Assembly (NCBI GenBank): GCA_021736335.1
Contig: JAIPGC010000002.1
Location: forward strand, 57,456-121,455
Length of the DNA stretch: 64,000 nucleotides
Source of the DNA: Acholeplasmataceae bacterium
GTDB lineage: Bacteria > Bacillota_I > Bacilli_A > Acholeplasmatales > Acholeplasmataceae
Direction of reading: 5' to 3'
Positions 32,310 through 42,839 of the stretch are shown in pieces. Positions within the stretch are counted from its first letter, which is position 1, and the number at the start of each line of letters is the position of its first letter. Under the pieces are notes generated by a model. The model made no database searches and was not told the DNA's origin. It was given only the letters and a program-made list of their open reading frames with translations. The position numbers and the translations under genes are program-made.

Positions 32310-35210
32310 TTATTTTACTACTTTGTTAATGAAAACAGCTGCTATCTCAGGATCAAATTGAGTACCAGAGCACCTTCTAATTTCTTCAATAGCATCTTGC
32401 AAGCTTCTACCCTTATGGTAAGGACGATCCGCTGTCATAGCCTCAAATGAATCAGCTACATTGATAATTCTTGAATACAAAGGAATCTCATTGCCTTTTA
32501 ATCCTTTAGGATAACCTTTTCCGTCCCATCTTTCGTGATGAGATAGAGCATATTCTGCTAATCCAGAATATTCATCCGCAGCTTTGAGTATTTGATATCC
32601 GACTTGCGTATGTGATTTAATGATTTCAAACTCTTCATTTGTCAATTTTCCAGGTTTGTTCAATATTGCATCTGGAATTGATATTTTACCTATATCATGA
32701 TACATGCCAGCAAGTTCTAAGACATCGGCTTCTTCTTTGCTGAAACCAAGCTCCAACCCAATTGCTCTACAGTATTGGCTCACTCTTTCAGAATGTACTT
32801 TCTCATCTGCATACTTGTCTGTTAATGTGTTTAAAATTGCCTTAATGGCGTGATTTCTAATACTTGTACCTACGGTAATTTTGTGTCTGTATAAGAAATT
32901 TTCTGCTTGGCTTAATAATTCATCAATATCTCTATTCACATCAGTAACAACTTCATATCCTATAGCAAGAGAGATCTCAATGTTACCAATATTTAAATTC
33001 TTGACTAATTCGATGATCTTGTTTTTGTAATCTTGCATCTGTTCAGGATATTTATTTGGAGCAAGAATAGCAAATTCATCTCCACCAATTCGAGCTACGA
33101 TATCCATAGGATCAAATACTTTTCTAAACAGTCCAGATACAAGTTTAATTGCTTGATCTCCTTGGTTATGACCATAGGCATCATTGATGATTTTTAGCCC
33201 ATTGATATCAATCATCATCACCCCAAGTGGAAATTTCTCTTCAAAGACGAATTGATGATATGAATGAACGAAATATCTTCTATTATATAGATCGGTCAAA
33301 TAATCATGATAACTCAAGTATTCGATTTCTTTTTGTTTATGTTTTTCAATTGTAATATCTTCGATATGGACTAGATAACCACTTAATTGATCATCTTTCA
33401 TGATTGGGGTGACTATCAAATCTAGAACTCTTAGTCCAGTTTTACTTGTACGATATACCTTGGAAGATATGACTTTTTCAAAACTAAATTCCAGTTCAAC
33501 ATGAACTGACTCGAATTTGGCAATTTTATCTTTGAGTTCTTGGTTAAGATTAGGATTGTCAAATAAATTATAACCCTCAAGTTCATTACGATCCAAAACA
33601 CCAAACATTGTAAGGCACGCTTCATTAGCTTGTATGAATTTTCCATCAGCATCATAATATTCTATAGATATAGGAGATTTTTCAAAAATAGCTTTATATT
33701 TTTCATTACTATCATGAAGTGCATCTTCTAATTGTTTACGGTCTGTAATATCGGTAACTATCACTGCAAATTGACCCTTTTGAGGACTATATGTATAAGT
33801 TGAATAGTATTTATCGGTTGTTCCTAAGTAGTTCTCATAATATGTTGATTCACCAGTAACCGCCACATTGCCTAAAGTTTTAATCCAATAATCCTCAACC
33901 CTTGGCATGACTTCTGATATCTTTTTACCGATGCACATCTCACGTGTGATGCCAGTTAACCTTGTATAACTGTCGTTAATATCTAAGAAAATATAATCTA
34001 TTGGCACACCTTGTTCATCTAGTATGACTTCATGAAGTGCTAATCCTAGTTGCATTTGTGTAGCTAAAGCTTTATACTTTTCTTCACTTTCAATTAATTG
34101 ATCTTGAGCATCCTTAAGTTCATTGTAATCAATGAAACTGACAACAACTTCAATGATTTCATCATGAGAATCAAAAATAGGATGACCATTGATAATTACC
34201 CATGAAACTTCATTTGAATTTTGTCTAACAATACCCATAATAAGATTTTTCAGTTCTTTTTTACTAGATAGTATGTTACTAAGAGGATATTTGTCAGGTT
34301 CAATCAGATTTCTCTTTTCATCTATATAAACAAAACCAAACTCCTTAGTTTTTTTGCCTTTGATATCTTGTTCTTGGAATCCTAAGATTTCAAAAGCTCG
34401 ATGATTGATGTCTAAAATCGTAGCATCAGCAGCATATATGACAACTCCAGCATTAAGATTATATACCAATTCACGAAATCTCGTTTCACTCTTTAATAAA
34501 GTCTCAGTCAAACGATCTTTTTCAGCGTTGATAGCAATCAACTCTTTGTTTTCTCTAATTGATTTTTCTAATTTCTCTAATTGAGAAGCTTTCTCATCAT
34601 AGTTCAATTTTAATTCTTGATTAAGTTTAGAAATTTGTTGGTTGTGCAAGAAATTTTTACGATTCATAACTTCAACATTGTAAGCACCTACCATACCAAG
34701 CACATTAGCTACAATAAAGAACAATGAACTATAAATGAATATATCATTAATTTCTGAATTCCAGATGAAATAGCCAATCATATGCAATATGTAAAGTGAC
34801 CATCCAACAATTGATGCATTCACAAATCTGAGTTTGATTATGAAATAACTAGAAAAATAAACTAAAAATAATCCACCATAATACACGACATTACCTGGAT
34901 TAAGGATTAACATGAAAACTACAGCAAGACCACCAATCATGACACTGGTTGAAATTAAAAGTTGATGAATTCTCACAAAAGAATTCATATATGTAAAAAC
35001 AATAACAATAATAAAAGTAGGTACTACAATAGCAAATCTAATGATGTAAACAATAACTAGATAGTCTGATAGATAAACTGAATCTGTGATCCCAAAAAGT
35101 GTGAATAGAGCTATGAATAAAAGATAAGCAACCCGAAGAAATTTAGGTTGTATGAATTGATTTGAATTTCTAAACGCTTTTTCATCTTCAAAAGTAAAAC
35201 CTTTGACCAC
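32310..35210 (-). CDS. Membrane PAS-GGDEF-HD-GYP signalling protein
   Basis: N-terminal TM segments, several PAS domains, ARIGGDEFAIL (GGDEF), MYHDIGKISIP..HHERWDGKGYPKGL (HD-GYP). Confidence 0.93.
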   Translation of the reverse strand: MVKGFTFEDEKAFRNSNQFIQPKFLRVAYLLFIALFTLFGITDSVYLSDYLVIVYIIRFAIVVPTFIIVIVFTYMNSFVRIHQLLISTSVMIGGLAVVFMLILNPGNVVYYGGLFLVYFSSYFIIKLRFVNASIVGWSLYILHMIGYFIWNSEINDIFIYSSLFFIVANVLGMVGAYNVEVMNRKNFLHNQQISKLNQELKLNYDEKASQLEKLEKSIRENKELIAINAEKDRLTETLLKSETRFRELVYNLNAGVVIYAADATILDINHRAFEILGFQEQDIKGKKTKEFGFVYIDEKRNLIEPDKYPLSNILSSKKELKNLIMGIVRQNSNEVSWVIINGHPIFDSHDEIIEVVVSFIDYNELKDAQDQLIESEEKYKALATQMQLGLALHEVILDEQGVPIDYIFLDINDSYTRLTGITREMCIGKKISEVMPRVEDYWIKTLGNVAVTGESTYYENYLGTTDKYYSTYTYSPQKGQFAVIVTDITDRKQLEDALHDSNEKYKAIFEKSPISIEYYDADGKFIQANEACLTMFGVLDRNELEGYNLFDNPNLNQELKDKIAKFESVHVELEFSFEKVISSKVYRTSKTGLRVLDLIVTPIMKDDQLSGYLVHIEDITIEKHKQKEIEYLSYHDYLTDLYNRRYFVHSYHQFVFEEKFPLGVMMIDINGLKIINDAYGHNQGDQAIKLVSGLFRKVFDPMDIVARIGGDEFAILAPNKYPEQMQDYKNKIIELVKNLNIGNIEISLAIGYEVVTDVNRDIDELLSQAENFLYRHKITVGTSIRNHAIKAILNTLTDKYADEKVHSERVSQYCRAIGLELGFSKEEADVLELAGMYHDIGKISIPDAILNKPGKLTNEEFEIIKSHTQVGYQILKAADEYSGLAEYALSHHERWDGKGYPKGLKGNEIPLYSRIINVADSFEAMTADRPYHKGRSLQDAIEEIRRCSGTQFDPEIAAVFINKVVK

Positions 35211-35455
35211 AATGATTCACCTCTCTTCCTAACAAAACTAGTCTCTTTTCTTTTTGTGAATCGTCATTTAAAAAAATATCTAGAATGAAATTTGCTTCAT
35301 ACCGATAATATGGTCTCATTATACAATGTTCTTATGATTTAGTGTGAAAACTTAAGATATTCTTAATAAATAAAATCACATGAAAAAAAGAATCTGCTAT
35401 TTTTTGCTAATTAGCATAACAATAGAGATTCTCTCATATTGATTAATTTTTCATA

Positions 35456-36511
35456 CTATTTTAATTTGTTGTACGCTTCTATCAAGTTATCATATCTTAG
35501 ATCAAATTGATGATCAATTTCTTGTAATTCTTTATGATTCATTAATCTTTTTACAGCTAATTTGACAATGTCTTTGTATTCCGTAATTGATTGATAGTGA
35601 GTAGCAACAGCTTTAATTTTGCGATTATCAAATGTTGTGCTTGCATACTTATCACCATATATTTCTGCTTCAAATTCAGGAAAATGCTTCAAGATAAAAT
35701 CCATTGGGATGTGAATCACATTGGGTTTGACTCCGACTGCATCGCAAATAAATTGATTGATTTCTTCCCAAGAATATGCTTTTTCAGCAGTTAAATGATA
35801 ATAATTTCCATATGTCTTCTCATTGCTTAATACATCAATAAAGGCATGTGCAAAATCACCACTATAGGTGAGTGTCCATAAGTTTTGACCATCATCAGGT
35901 ATGATGATTGGCTTTCCTTCAAGCATTCGATTAATCATTGTATAAGGATGATTCCTACTGCTCAATTGTGACACCAGCATTGTCTCATCATAGGTATGTG
36001 ATGGTCTAATGATTGTTACATTGAAATCTTTGTTATGGATATTCAAAAGATAGTCTTCACACTTCTTTTTGTTTTCACTATATCCCCAATATTTATTTCC
36101 AAGAGGAATCTCTTCAGTTATAGGTATGAAAGGAATAGGTTTCATATAAGCTGATGCACTGCTAATAAAGACAAACTGCTTAGTATGGCCATTATAAAGC
36201 TCATAATCACGTTTAACATCATCGACAGTAAAAGATATCCACGAAACAATTGTATCAAAATACATATCCTTAATTAAAGCTTTTATCTCATCTTTTTGAT
36301 GGATATCACCTTGTAATATTTTAACATCTTTAGGAAGTTTATCGTTTTTACTTCCTCGATTCAATATATAAAGATCAATCCCTTTTTTTATAGCTAACTT
36401 AGAGACTTGAGTACTGATAATTCCACTTCCACCTACAAATAAGACTTTCATGTTAGACCTCCATATTGTTTCTATTATCTTAACTCTATCATAGTCAATG
36501 ATATTATTCAA
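35456..36511 (-). CDS. NAD-dependent epimerase/dehydratase (SDR) family protein
   Basis: MKVLFVGGSGIISTQVSKLAIKKG Rossmann motif; extended SDR. Confidence 0.85.
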   Translation of the reverse strand: MNNIIDYDRVKIIETIWRSNMKVLFVGGSGIISTQVSKLAIKKGIDLYILNRGSKNDKLPKDVKILQGDIHQKDEIKALIKDMYFDTIVSWISFTVDDVKRDYELYNGHTKQFVFISSASAYMKPIPFIPITEEIPLGNKYWGYSENKKKCEDYLLNIHNKDFNVTIIRPSHTYDETMLVSQLSSRNHPYTMINRMLEGKPIIIPDDGQNLWTLTYSGDFAHAFIDVLSNEKTYGNYYHLTAEKAYSWEEINQFICDAVGVKPNVIHIPMDFILKHFPEFEAEIYGDKYASTTFDNRKIKAVATHYQSITEYKDIVKLAVKRLMNHKELQEIDHQFDLRYDNLIEAYNKLK

Positions 36512-36518
36512 TTAAACG

Positions 36519-36550
36519 AAAAAAAAGTGATGACACATGGGTCATCACTT
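36519..36550 (-). terminator. Intrinsic terminator of the large lipoprotein gene
   Basis: Minus strand AAGTGATGAC-ccatgt-GTCATCACTT-TTTTTT. Confidence 0.85.
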
Positions 36551-36576
36551 CTTGATTCAATTATAAAGCTCAATGT

Positions 36577-39500
36577 TTAATTGATAGGTCTTAATCTGAT
36601 AACTTCATAGACTACAAACTCAGTATCTATAGTTACGACACCATCTTCTGATATTGAACCGGTAATATCTTGAATGAAATTGTCAACACCTTTAAAATAG
36701 ATAGATCCATCATAATCAATAACCAGGTCATTAACACCATTAATCTGTAATCCTTCTGTTAAGTTAACCACATCAAAATAGTAGTAATCTTCTGTTGATT
36801 GACTTGCATCATAGGTGAAATGAATGATTGCTGTTTCATCATCATTAATCGCAATGTATCCTTCTTTGAATCTTGTGATTTCAGTAAATGCTGAAATATT
36901 TGTATACTTAGCATAATACTTAGCTTCAACTTCATCATAGATTAAGATATAATTGTCATTTCCTTGAACCCATTGTTGCTTTTCAATTAAGTACGTATTA
37001 TCATCAAGAATAATGACATTATTTAAATTGTATAAGAAATCATAAACACTAATTCTAATCTTCCTATACTCAACGTTTGTTAGAACAAATGTTACTTCGA
37101 AGTTTTCATCAATTGGTATTTTGTCACCCTTGTTAAAACGAACAGGTAATGAATAATTGTACCAGGTTTCTGTAGGTTGTTGATATTCGTTACCTTCACC
37201 ATCAACAATACGGTAGTTTTGAGTATACATGATGCAACCTAAATCAGAAGTACATGTTAATTCATTTTCAAAACTAACAGGTGTTGCTCCTACAAGGACG
37301 ACTTGATTATATATTTCTTCACCATTTTCAAAAACTACATAACCTGATCCTAAATTGCCATATTCCATCGCACTTGTTGAAAATGCAACCCAAATACCGC
37401 AAGTTGTTGAAGCACAAGTCTTGTTTTCTGACAATGACTCTTTTCTATAATCTAGAGTTGCATCAGCCATTTCAACTGTGACATGATATGGTTTTCTATA
37501 TCCATATTGGACTGTGATATATTGGCTAAAATGATAGAGTTCAGTTCCAAATTCATCGACGACAGTATAAACTGTTTCCTCATTGTTCCAGCAACCATTA
37601 ATATTTGTACAAATAGCACTTTCTAAAGTCTGTTCTGTTACAATTTGTTTATCTGTTTCAGCAAAATCAATGGTTTCATACATAGGATCACCTTGTTGAT
37701 AGCTAATCCAATAATAAACCTGATCATATGTTTCATAATAACGGAAGCAGCCAGTTGATGTTGTACATACTTCTGGTGTCATCGTGATGACTGTATCTTC
37801 TGTCATTCTATACTCAATATATAATGGAATGGTTTCTCCTTGTGGAATTTGCATCTGATTATAGTATTCACTGAGTAGCTCACCTGTATCATCATAGATT
37901 CTAATCTTCACACTTTCATCACATGATGAATAGTTACATACGGTACCAGTAACAACTTTTGTATATTCATAATCAGCAGAATTTGTTTCACCAAGTGTAA
38001 TTGTATTTAGGAATTTTTCACCAAATGGAACGATGACATTTTGATTCATCCAAATACCCCATTCATTAATTGATTGATCAGTTAGATTGACTTGACTGAC
38101 ACATCCACTAACATTATCACATATTGCATCTGTATCAGAATAAACCTGCTCATATTGGTATGTTGTATTTGCATCTATTTGATAAGTTTCCTTATAATTA
38201 GGGACTGGGTCACCCGGATAATAAACTCCAGACGAATCAAGTGTAGCAATAAGATTGCCTTCAGCATCTAAAATCTCAGTTTGCATACTATACCAACAAC
38301 CATGAATATCTGTACATGCAGGTCTAAATGAGCTGTATGATCCTACACTTCCGATGCTTAAATCACCATCAGCAATAATCTTTTCACCTATAGCATTTTG
38401 AAGATATAGATACTGATTTGATGCATAAGGATCTGGTTCATCATCATAGATACTGATCATGAAGCCATTAACATATGAATATGTACTTATTTCATCTTTT
38501 TCACCTAATTCGATATAACTTGATGTTAACGTTCCATCAGAATTGATAACATAAAGTAATGTTGTATAATAACCAAGCTCTTCGACATAAGTTTGTACAT
38601 TATCGTAGAAATATAATTCACCATTAGGGAATGTGACAGGTTGTAAGGTATCTGTATCAGGTATGGTTTTTAAACCATGTGTTTCTGAATACACTTTAAT
38701 ATTACCATCCCATGAATCACAAATAATGTTGTTGTTTCTTGGATCAAGAATGATTTCACAGTTTGTAAAGTTAGCTTTTGTAGCATTGATATACTTTTGT
38801 AAGGTAAGTTCGTTTGTTTCACTATCAAAAGAAACTTTCATAACGAAATTTTCTGTAACACTGTCTTCTGTAATAGTATCCATGTAATAAATATCTTCGT
38901 TACCGGCAGAAAAACCATAGGATGATATCATGTAATTGTTTACACGATAATAATTCCAATTAAAATATTCACTAATGATTTTATCTACAAAGCGTTGTGT
39001 TATCTTAGTAATTGGATTATCTTGGACAACTGCTGTATACTCAATAACCGTGATATCTCTTATATCTTCGATAAAGAAATCTACTTCAAACTGTTGTTGA
39101 TATTGAAGATTGCCATTTTCATCTAGAACAGGCAAGAATTGCATTTCGAAAATTTGATTGCCATTTTCATCTAAGACTGGTTCTTCTACAATTTCAAAGA
39201 CAGGTTTTCCATCTTCATCAAAAACTGGATTGCCTTCATCATCAACAATCTGTTGCTCAAAGTATTGAATCAATCCAACCAATTGTTCTTCCATTAAAAT
39301 AGGTCCTTCAGTATAGATGAGTGGATTACCTTCATTATCAAGCACTGGTACAGACACTTCTTCATAAACCATATTGCCAAATTCATCAACAATTGGATTA
39401 TTAAATTCATCAAATTGTGGAAGTATTTGAATTTCTATGACTGGCTCATTAAGCGTTACTGAGAGGTGAACATATCTAGAATGATTTTCTTGAAAAGAAT

Positions 39501-40179
39501 ATGTGTTTTCAATCTGCTCAACATCTTTAGTTGAAAACATCTTTCCTGAAAGATTGTGAATCAGGTAAATGCCTCCAGCATAGAATGAGTCATATACTTT
39601 TTGTGCGAAATTTTCTTGGGTTTGATTATTATTGTAGGTTACTTCGAAAATAACGACTGTATATGCTCCATAAACCTCAAGTGCCAAAGGATTAGATGTG
39701 ATTTCTACGTTTTGACCTGATGAATCAGTAAAGCTAACTTCTTCAAAGAAACCATCTTCAGTTAATTTAACTATTAAATTTTCTGTATCCTCAATGGTAG
39801 CAGTTGTCGCAAGATTAAGCATATCTATATAATCCATACCACCTAAGTTAATGGCATTTTCATAGACATCTCTAGGAACAACAGCAAGTCCTTTAGAGTC
39901 TGTTAGGTCAGCGACGAATTCATTCATTAATTCGATTGAATCTAAATTCTCGACTCTTGTCTCATCTTCATAAATTGATATGTTATCAGATATGAAGTTT
40001 TCAATGAGCACGCATTCACCATTGATCATGAAGTAGTTTGGTTGACCACATGGATCTTGAATCTCATTTTTTATTGGATCTATCGGATTATTGTCTTCAC
40101 CTTCCGTACATCCAAAAAGCATAAAAGCTACTACAAAAAATACAAGTACAGTTAATAATTTCCTCATAATATCCTCCAT
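36577..40179 (-). CDS. Large secreted lipoprotein with DxxGN-type and C-x(4,5)-C repeats
   Basis: Lipobox LTVLVFFVVAFMLFGC; repeats described in findings; no known enzyme domain recognised. Confidence 0.8.
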   Translation of the reverse strand: MEDIMRKLLTVLVFFVVAFMLFGCTEGEDNNPIDPIKNEIQDPCGQPNYFMINGECVLIENFISDNISIYEDETRVENLDSIELMNEFVADLTDSKGLAVVPRDVYENAINLGGMDYIDMLNLATTATIEDTENLIVKLTEDGFFEEVSFTDSSGQNVEITSNPLALEVYGAYTVVIFEVTYNNNQTQENFAQKVYDSFYAGGIYLIHNLSGKMFSTKDVEQIENTYSFQENHSRYVHLSVTLNEPVIEIQILPQFDEFNNPIVDEFGNMVYEEVSVPVLDNEGNPLIYTEGPILMEEQLVGLIQYFEQQIVDDEGNPVFDEDGKPVFEIVEEPVLDENGNQIFEMQFLPVLDENGNLQYQQQFEVDFFIEDIRDITVIEYTAVVQDNPITKITQRFVDKIISEYFNWNYYRVNNYMISSYGFSAGNEDIYYMDTITEDSVTENFVMKVSFDSETNELTLQKYINATKANFTNCEIILDPRNNNIICDSWDGNIKVYSETHGLKTIPDTDTLQPVTFPNGELYFYDNVQTYVEELGYYTTLLYVINSDGTLTSSYIELGEKDEISTYSYVNGFMISIYDDEPDPYASNQYLYLQNAIGEKIIADGDLSIGSVGSYSSFRPACTDIHGCWYSMQTEILDAEGNLIATLDSSGVYYPGDPVPNYKETYQIDANTTYQYEQVYSDTDAICDNVSGCVSQVNLTDQSINEWGIWMNQNVIVPFGEKFLNTITLGETNSADYEYTKVVTGTVCNYSSCDESVKIRIYDDTGELLSEYYNQMQIPQGETIPLYIEYRMTEDTVITMTPEVCTTSTGCFRYYETYDQVYYWISYQQGDPMYETIDFAETDKQIVTEQTLESAICTNINGCWNNEETVYTVVDEFGTELYHFSQYITVQYGYRKPYHVTVEMADATLDYRKESLSENKTCASTTCGIWVAFSTSAMEYGNLGSGYVVFENGEEIYNQVVLVGATPVSFENELTCTSDLGCIMYTQNYRIVDGEGNEYQQPTETWYNYSLPVRFNKGDKIPIDENFEVTFVLTNVEYRKIRISVYDFLYNLNNVIILDDNTYLIEKQQWVQGNDNYILIYDEVEAKYYAKYTNISAFTEITRFKEGYIAINDDETAIIHFTYDASQSTEDYYYFDVVNLTEGLQINGVNDLVIDYDGSIYFKGVDNFIQDITGSISEDGVVTIDTEFVVYEVIRLRPIN

Positions 40180-40239
40180 TTTAATTATATTTTTAAGGGA
40201 TTTTTCTGAATTTTATGTGCCTATTGATTCCTTGATTAC

Positions 40240-40959
40240 TTATGATTCAATAAATTCTAAAACAACTTCGATTGGAATACTAAATCCAATCCCTATAACT
40301 GTGACAATGGAACCACCTGAATTTGTGCTATTTAATTTAGAGACATTGATACCAATGATTTGTCCTTCCAAATTGAATAGTGGTCCACCACTACTACCTG
40401 GATTAACTGCTGCATCATGTTGAATTAAATCATCCTCAATCTTGGAAATAATTCCTAATGTGACTGTATTTACATAATCTAAATCCACAGGTGTTCCAAT
40501 AGATAAAACCAGTTCACCAACCATATAATTCACAGGCTCTAATTCACAAATATCTAAGATTTCTGCTGATGTTATTTTAAGAATTGCAAGATCAACACTT
40601 GGATCACTTTTTATGAAACTTGCAGATAGATATCTGTCTTGATTGGGAAGATATACCTCAATTGATTGGTAATAACGTATAACATGCTCATTTGTAATGA
40701 CATAATAATCATTTGAGTCTTGTTCGTAAATCACGCCTGAACCATGGCTTTTTGATTCATCTGGTAGTGTGATTTCAACAACAATTGTGCAGCTTTTTGC
40801 CTGACTAGAAACAAGTTTGAGTTGCTCATTAAAATCAACAATTTGAGATTGCATTTCCTCTAATATTTCATTTTTGATTTCTTCTTTTAATTCGTCTTGA
40901 TCAATCTTTTGACAACCAGCTAAAATAAATATTAGAAAAACGATGAGTAACTTCTTCAT
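40240..40959 (-). CDS. Trypsin-like (HtrA/DegP-type, S1C) serine protease lipoprotein
   Basis: Lipobox LIFILAGC; TNEHV (His), DPSVDLAILKI (Asp), AAVNPGSSGGPLFN (Ser). Confidence 0.9.
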   Translation of the reverse strand: MKKLLIVFLIFILAGCQKIDQDELKEEIKNEILEEMQSQIVDFNEQLKLVSSQAKSCTIVVEITLPDESKSHGSGVIYEQDSNDYYVITNEHVIRYYQSIEVYLPNQDRYLSASFIKSDPSVDLAILKITSAEILDICELEPVNYMVGELVLSIGTPVDLDYVNTVTLGIISKIEDDLIQHDAAVNPGSSGGPLFNLEGQIIGINVSKLNSTNSGGSIVTVIGIGFSIPIEVVLEFIES

Positions 40960-40989
40960 TCATGCACCTCGACTGTTAATGATTAGCAA

Positions 40990-41175
40990 ACAAAAAAATC
41001 CTTATTATGCATGTTGTCATGCTATTCCTGCCAGAATAGTCAAAATTACAATAAGGTTCAGTCATTTTAGCTATGTATTTTTCAAATGCTTAGAATATGA
41101 TCAGCCAATAGCTCTATCTGACTGTTCTGTCTTTTGAAAAAAGATTTAGTGTGAAAATATCGATTGCCTATATCA
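40990..41175 (-). ncRNA. Candidate structured leader/ncRNA ending in a branched intrinsic terminator
   Basis: Minus strand: nested CAGTCA/TGACTG and AGCTAT/ATAGCT helices, then CCTTATT[CTATTCtggcagGAATAG...GCATGacaaCATGC]AATAAGG-ATTTTTTT; extended -10 TGGTATGAT upstream. Confidence 0.5.
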
Positions 41176-41303
41176 CTTTAATCATACCACCAAATAATGA
41201 CAAATGTCTTAAGTTTATATTACTTTTTTACAAATTTTTTATATATCTTTTGCCATACAAAGGGAAATGACTTGTTTTATTTATGACATATGTCATATAC
41301 GAT

Positions 41304-41344
41304 AAAAAAATGAGATAAACATTTTTTTCTCAATGTTTACCTCA
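41304..41344 (-). terminator. Intrinsic terminator of the 41358-41759 gene
   Basis: Minus strand TGAGGTAAACATT-gagaaaaa-AATGTTTATCTCA-TTTTTTT. Confidence 0.85.
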
Positions 41345-41357
41345 CGAATTGATTCAA

Positions 41358-41759
41358 TTATACTCTAGCTAGAACTGCAATCTTGCAATCCACTTGATAT
41401 TCAAATCCATTAATGAATATTGGTACTTGAATAATTTTATCATCTATATATTCCACTTTAAAATACTTTTTCCCGATCATAAGCATTTCATTGACTTCCA
41501 GACTATCCTTTGCTCTAAAAGTCATGGATGCCATCTGATCATCAATCATTCCATAAATGGGTAAATCCAAATTAATGAACTCACTTGTTACTTTCTTGAT
41601 TTTCATTGCTTCTTTTTTAAATGCTTGATAAATGTCTATTTTTTCTTTAGTTTCATCAGCAAATTGTTGAACTGAATCGACAACCTTCTCAGTTTGCTTT
41701 TTTACTTGTCTAAAAAACTCTTTACTATTCTTTTTCAATTTTGCATGCCTCCATATCAA
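41358..41759 (-). CDS. Hypothetical protein
   Basis: Intact ORF with its own terminator; no recognised family. Confidence 0.6.
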   Translation of the reverse strand: MIWRHAKLKKNSKEFFRQVKKQTEKVVDSVQQFADETKEKIDIYQAFKKEAMKIKKVTSEFINLDLPIYGMIDDQMASMTFRAKDSLEVNEMLMIGKKYFKVEYIDDKIIQVPIFINGFEYQVDCKIAVLARV

Positions 41760-41925
41760 CTCTATTATACCCTTATTCTATGTAAAATGATTAAAAGGTC
41801 ATTGATTAAAAACAATTTTCCCATGTTTTATAATAAAAAATCATATGTATTTCTCATATTCATTTGAACAAGTTCATCTTTATAGTGTAAAATAGCATTA
41901 TAAACACCAGAAAAGAGGATAAAAG

Positions 41926-42180
41926 ATGAAAGGTTATGTCATATTAGGCATTTTGATTAACCAAAGAAGTGAAGTTGCTGTTGAAGTACAAGAGGTTTTG
42001 ACTAAGTTTGGATGTATCATAAAACTCAGACTTGGTTTACATGAAACAGCTAATGTTTGTGCTGAAGATGCTTTTTTATTACTTCAATTAGATGGATCAA
42101 AAGAAGAAATAACGACACTTCAAGAAAGTTTGAACATCATTGATGGTGTTGAGACTAAGCTGATTTCATTAGGTAACTAA
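41926..42180 (+). CDS. Small ACT/NikR-C-like protein (TM1266-type putative hydrogenase-system regulator)
   Basis: GYVILGILINQRSEVAVEVQEVLTKFGCIIKLRLGLHE... resembles the TM1266 family fold and length. Confidence 0.55.
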   Translation: MKGYVILGILINQRSEVAVEVQEVLTKFGCIIKLRLGLHETANVCAEDAFLLLQLDGSKEEITTLQESLNIIDGVETKLISLGN

Positions 42181-42269
42181 TAAATTTTTTAAGAAAATTC
42201 ATCTATCATATTTAATGATTTTTTAGTGTGTGTTGATTTACTAATGTTATCAGATGATGAGGTTATTTA

Positions 42270-42734
42270 ATGAACAAAGTGACTTTTAAGGAAATAACAA
42301 ACGAAAATTTGATGCAGGTTGTCAAATTGAGCAACACCTTAAGTGATGCTCAAAAAAGATGTGTTGCAACCAACGATCGTTCTCTTGCTCAGGCTTATGT
42401 TAATCAAGATAAAGCTTGGCCAAGAGCCATTTATTTAGATGAAACACCTATTGGTTTTATCATGTTAAACCTTTCACCACAAGATATACCAAAAGAAGAT
42501 CATCCAGCACTTGATGTATGGCGATTAATGATTGGAGGACCATATCAATCCAAAGGTTATGGCAAGCAAGTTTTAGATTTAGTGTTGAGCATAGCAAGAG
42601 AAAAAAAGATGAAAACTGTCTACCTTTCATGTGATATGGAAGGACCTATGCCTTATCAGTTTTACATCAAATATGGTTTTATAGATACTGGTATTATGGA
42701 CGAAGATGAAGAGATATTAAAAATCTATGTATAA
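42270..42734 (+). CDS. GNAT family N-acetyltransferase
   Basis: VWRLMIGGPYQSKGYGKQVLDLVLSIAREKKMKTVYLSC...FYIKYGFIDTG. Confidence 0.9.
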   Translation: MNKVTFKEITNENLMQVVKLSNTLSDAQKRCVATNDRSLAQAYVNQDKAWPRAIYLDETPIGFIMLNLSPQDIPKEDHPALDVWRLMIGGPYQSKGYGKQVLDLVLSIAREKKMKTVYLSCDMEGPMPYQFYIKYGFIDTGIMDEDEEILKIYV

Positions 42735-42780
42735 CATCATATAAAATTGATTATCTTTTAAAAAAAGAAACAAACATCAA

Positions 42781-42808
42781 CAGGTACCAATATGTACCTG
42801 TTTTTTTT
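42781..42808 (+). terminator. Intrinsic terminator
   Basis: CAGGTAC-caatat-GTACCTG-TTTTTTTT. Confidence 0.85.
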
Positions 42809-42839
42809 ATGTCTGTTTCATCTTATATCTGTAATTGTG

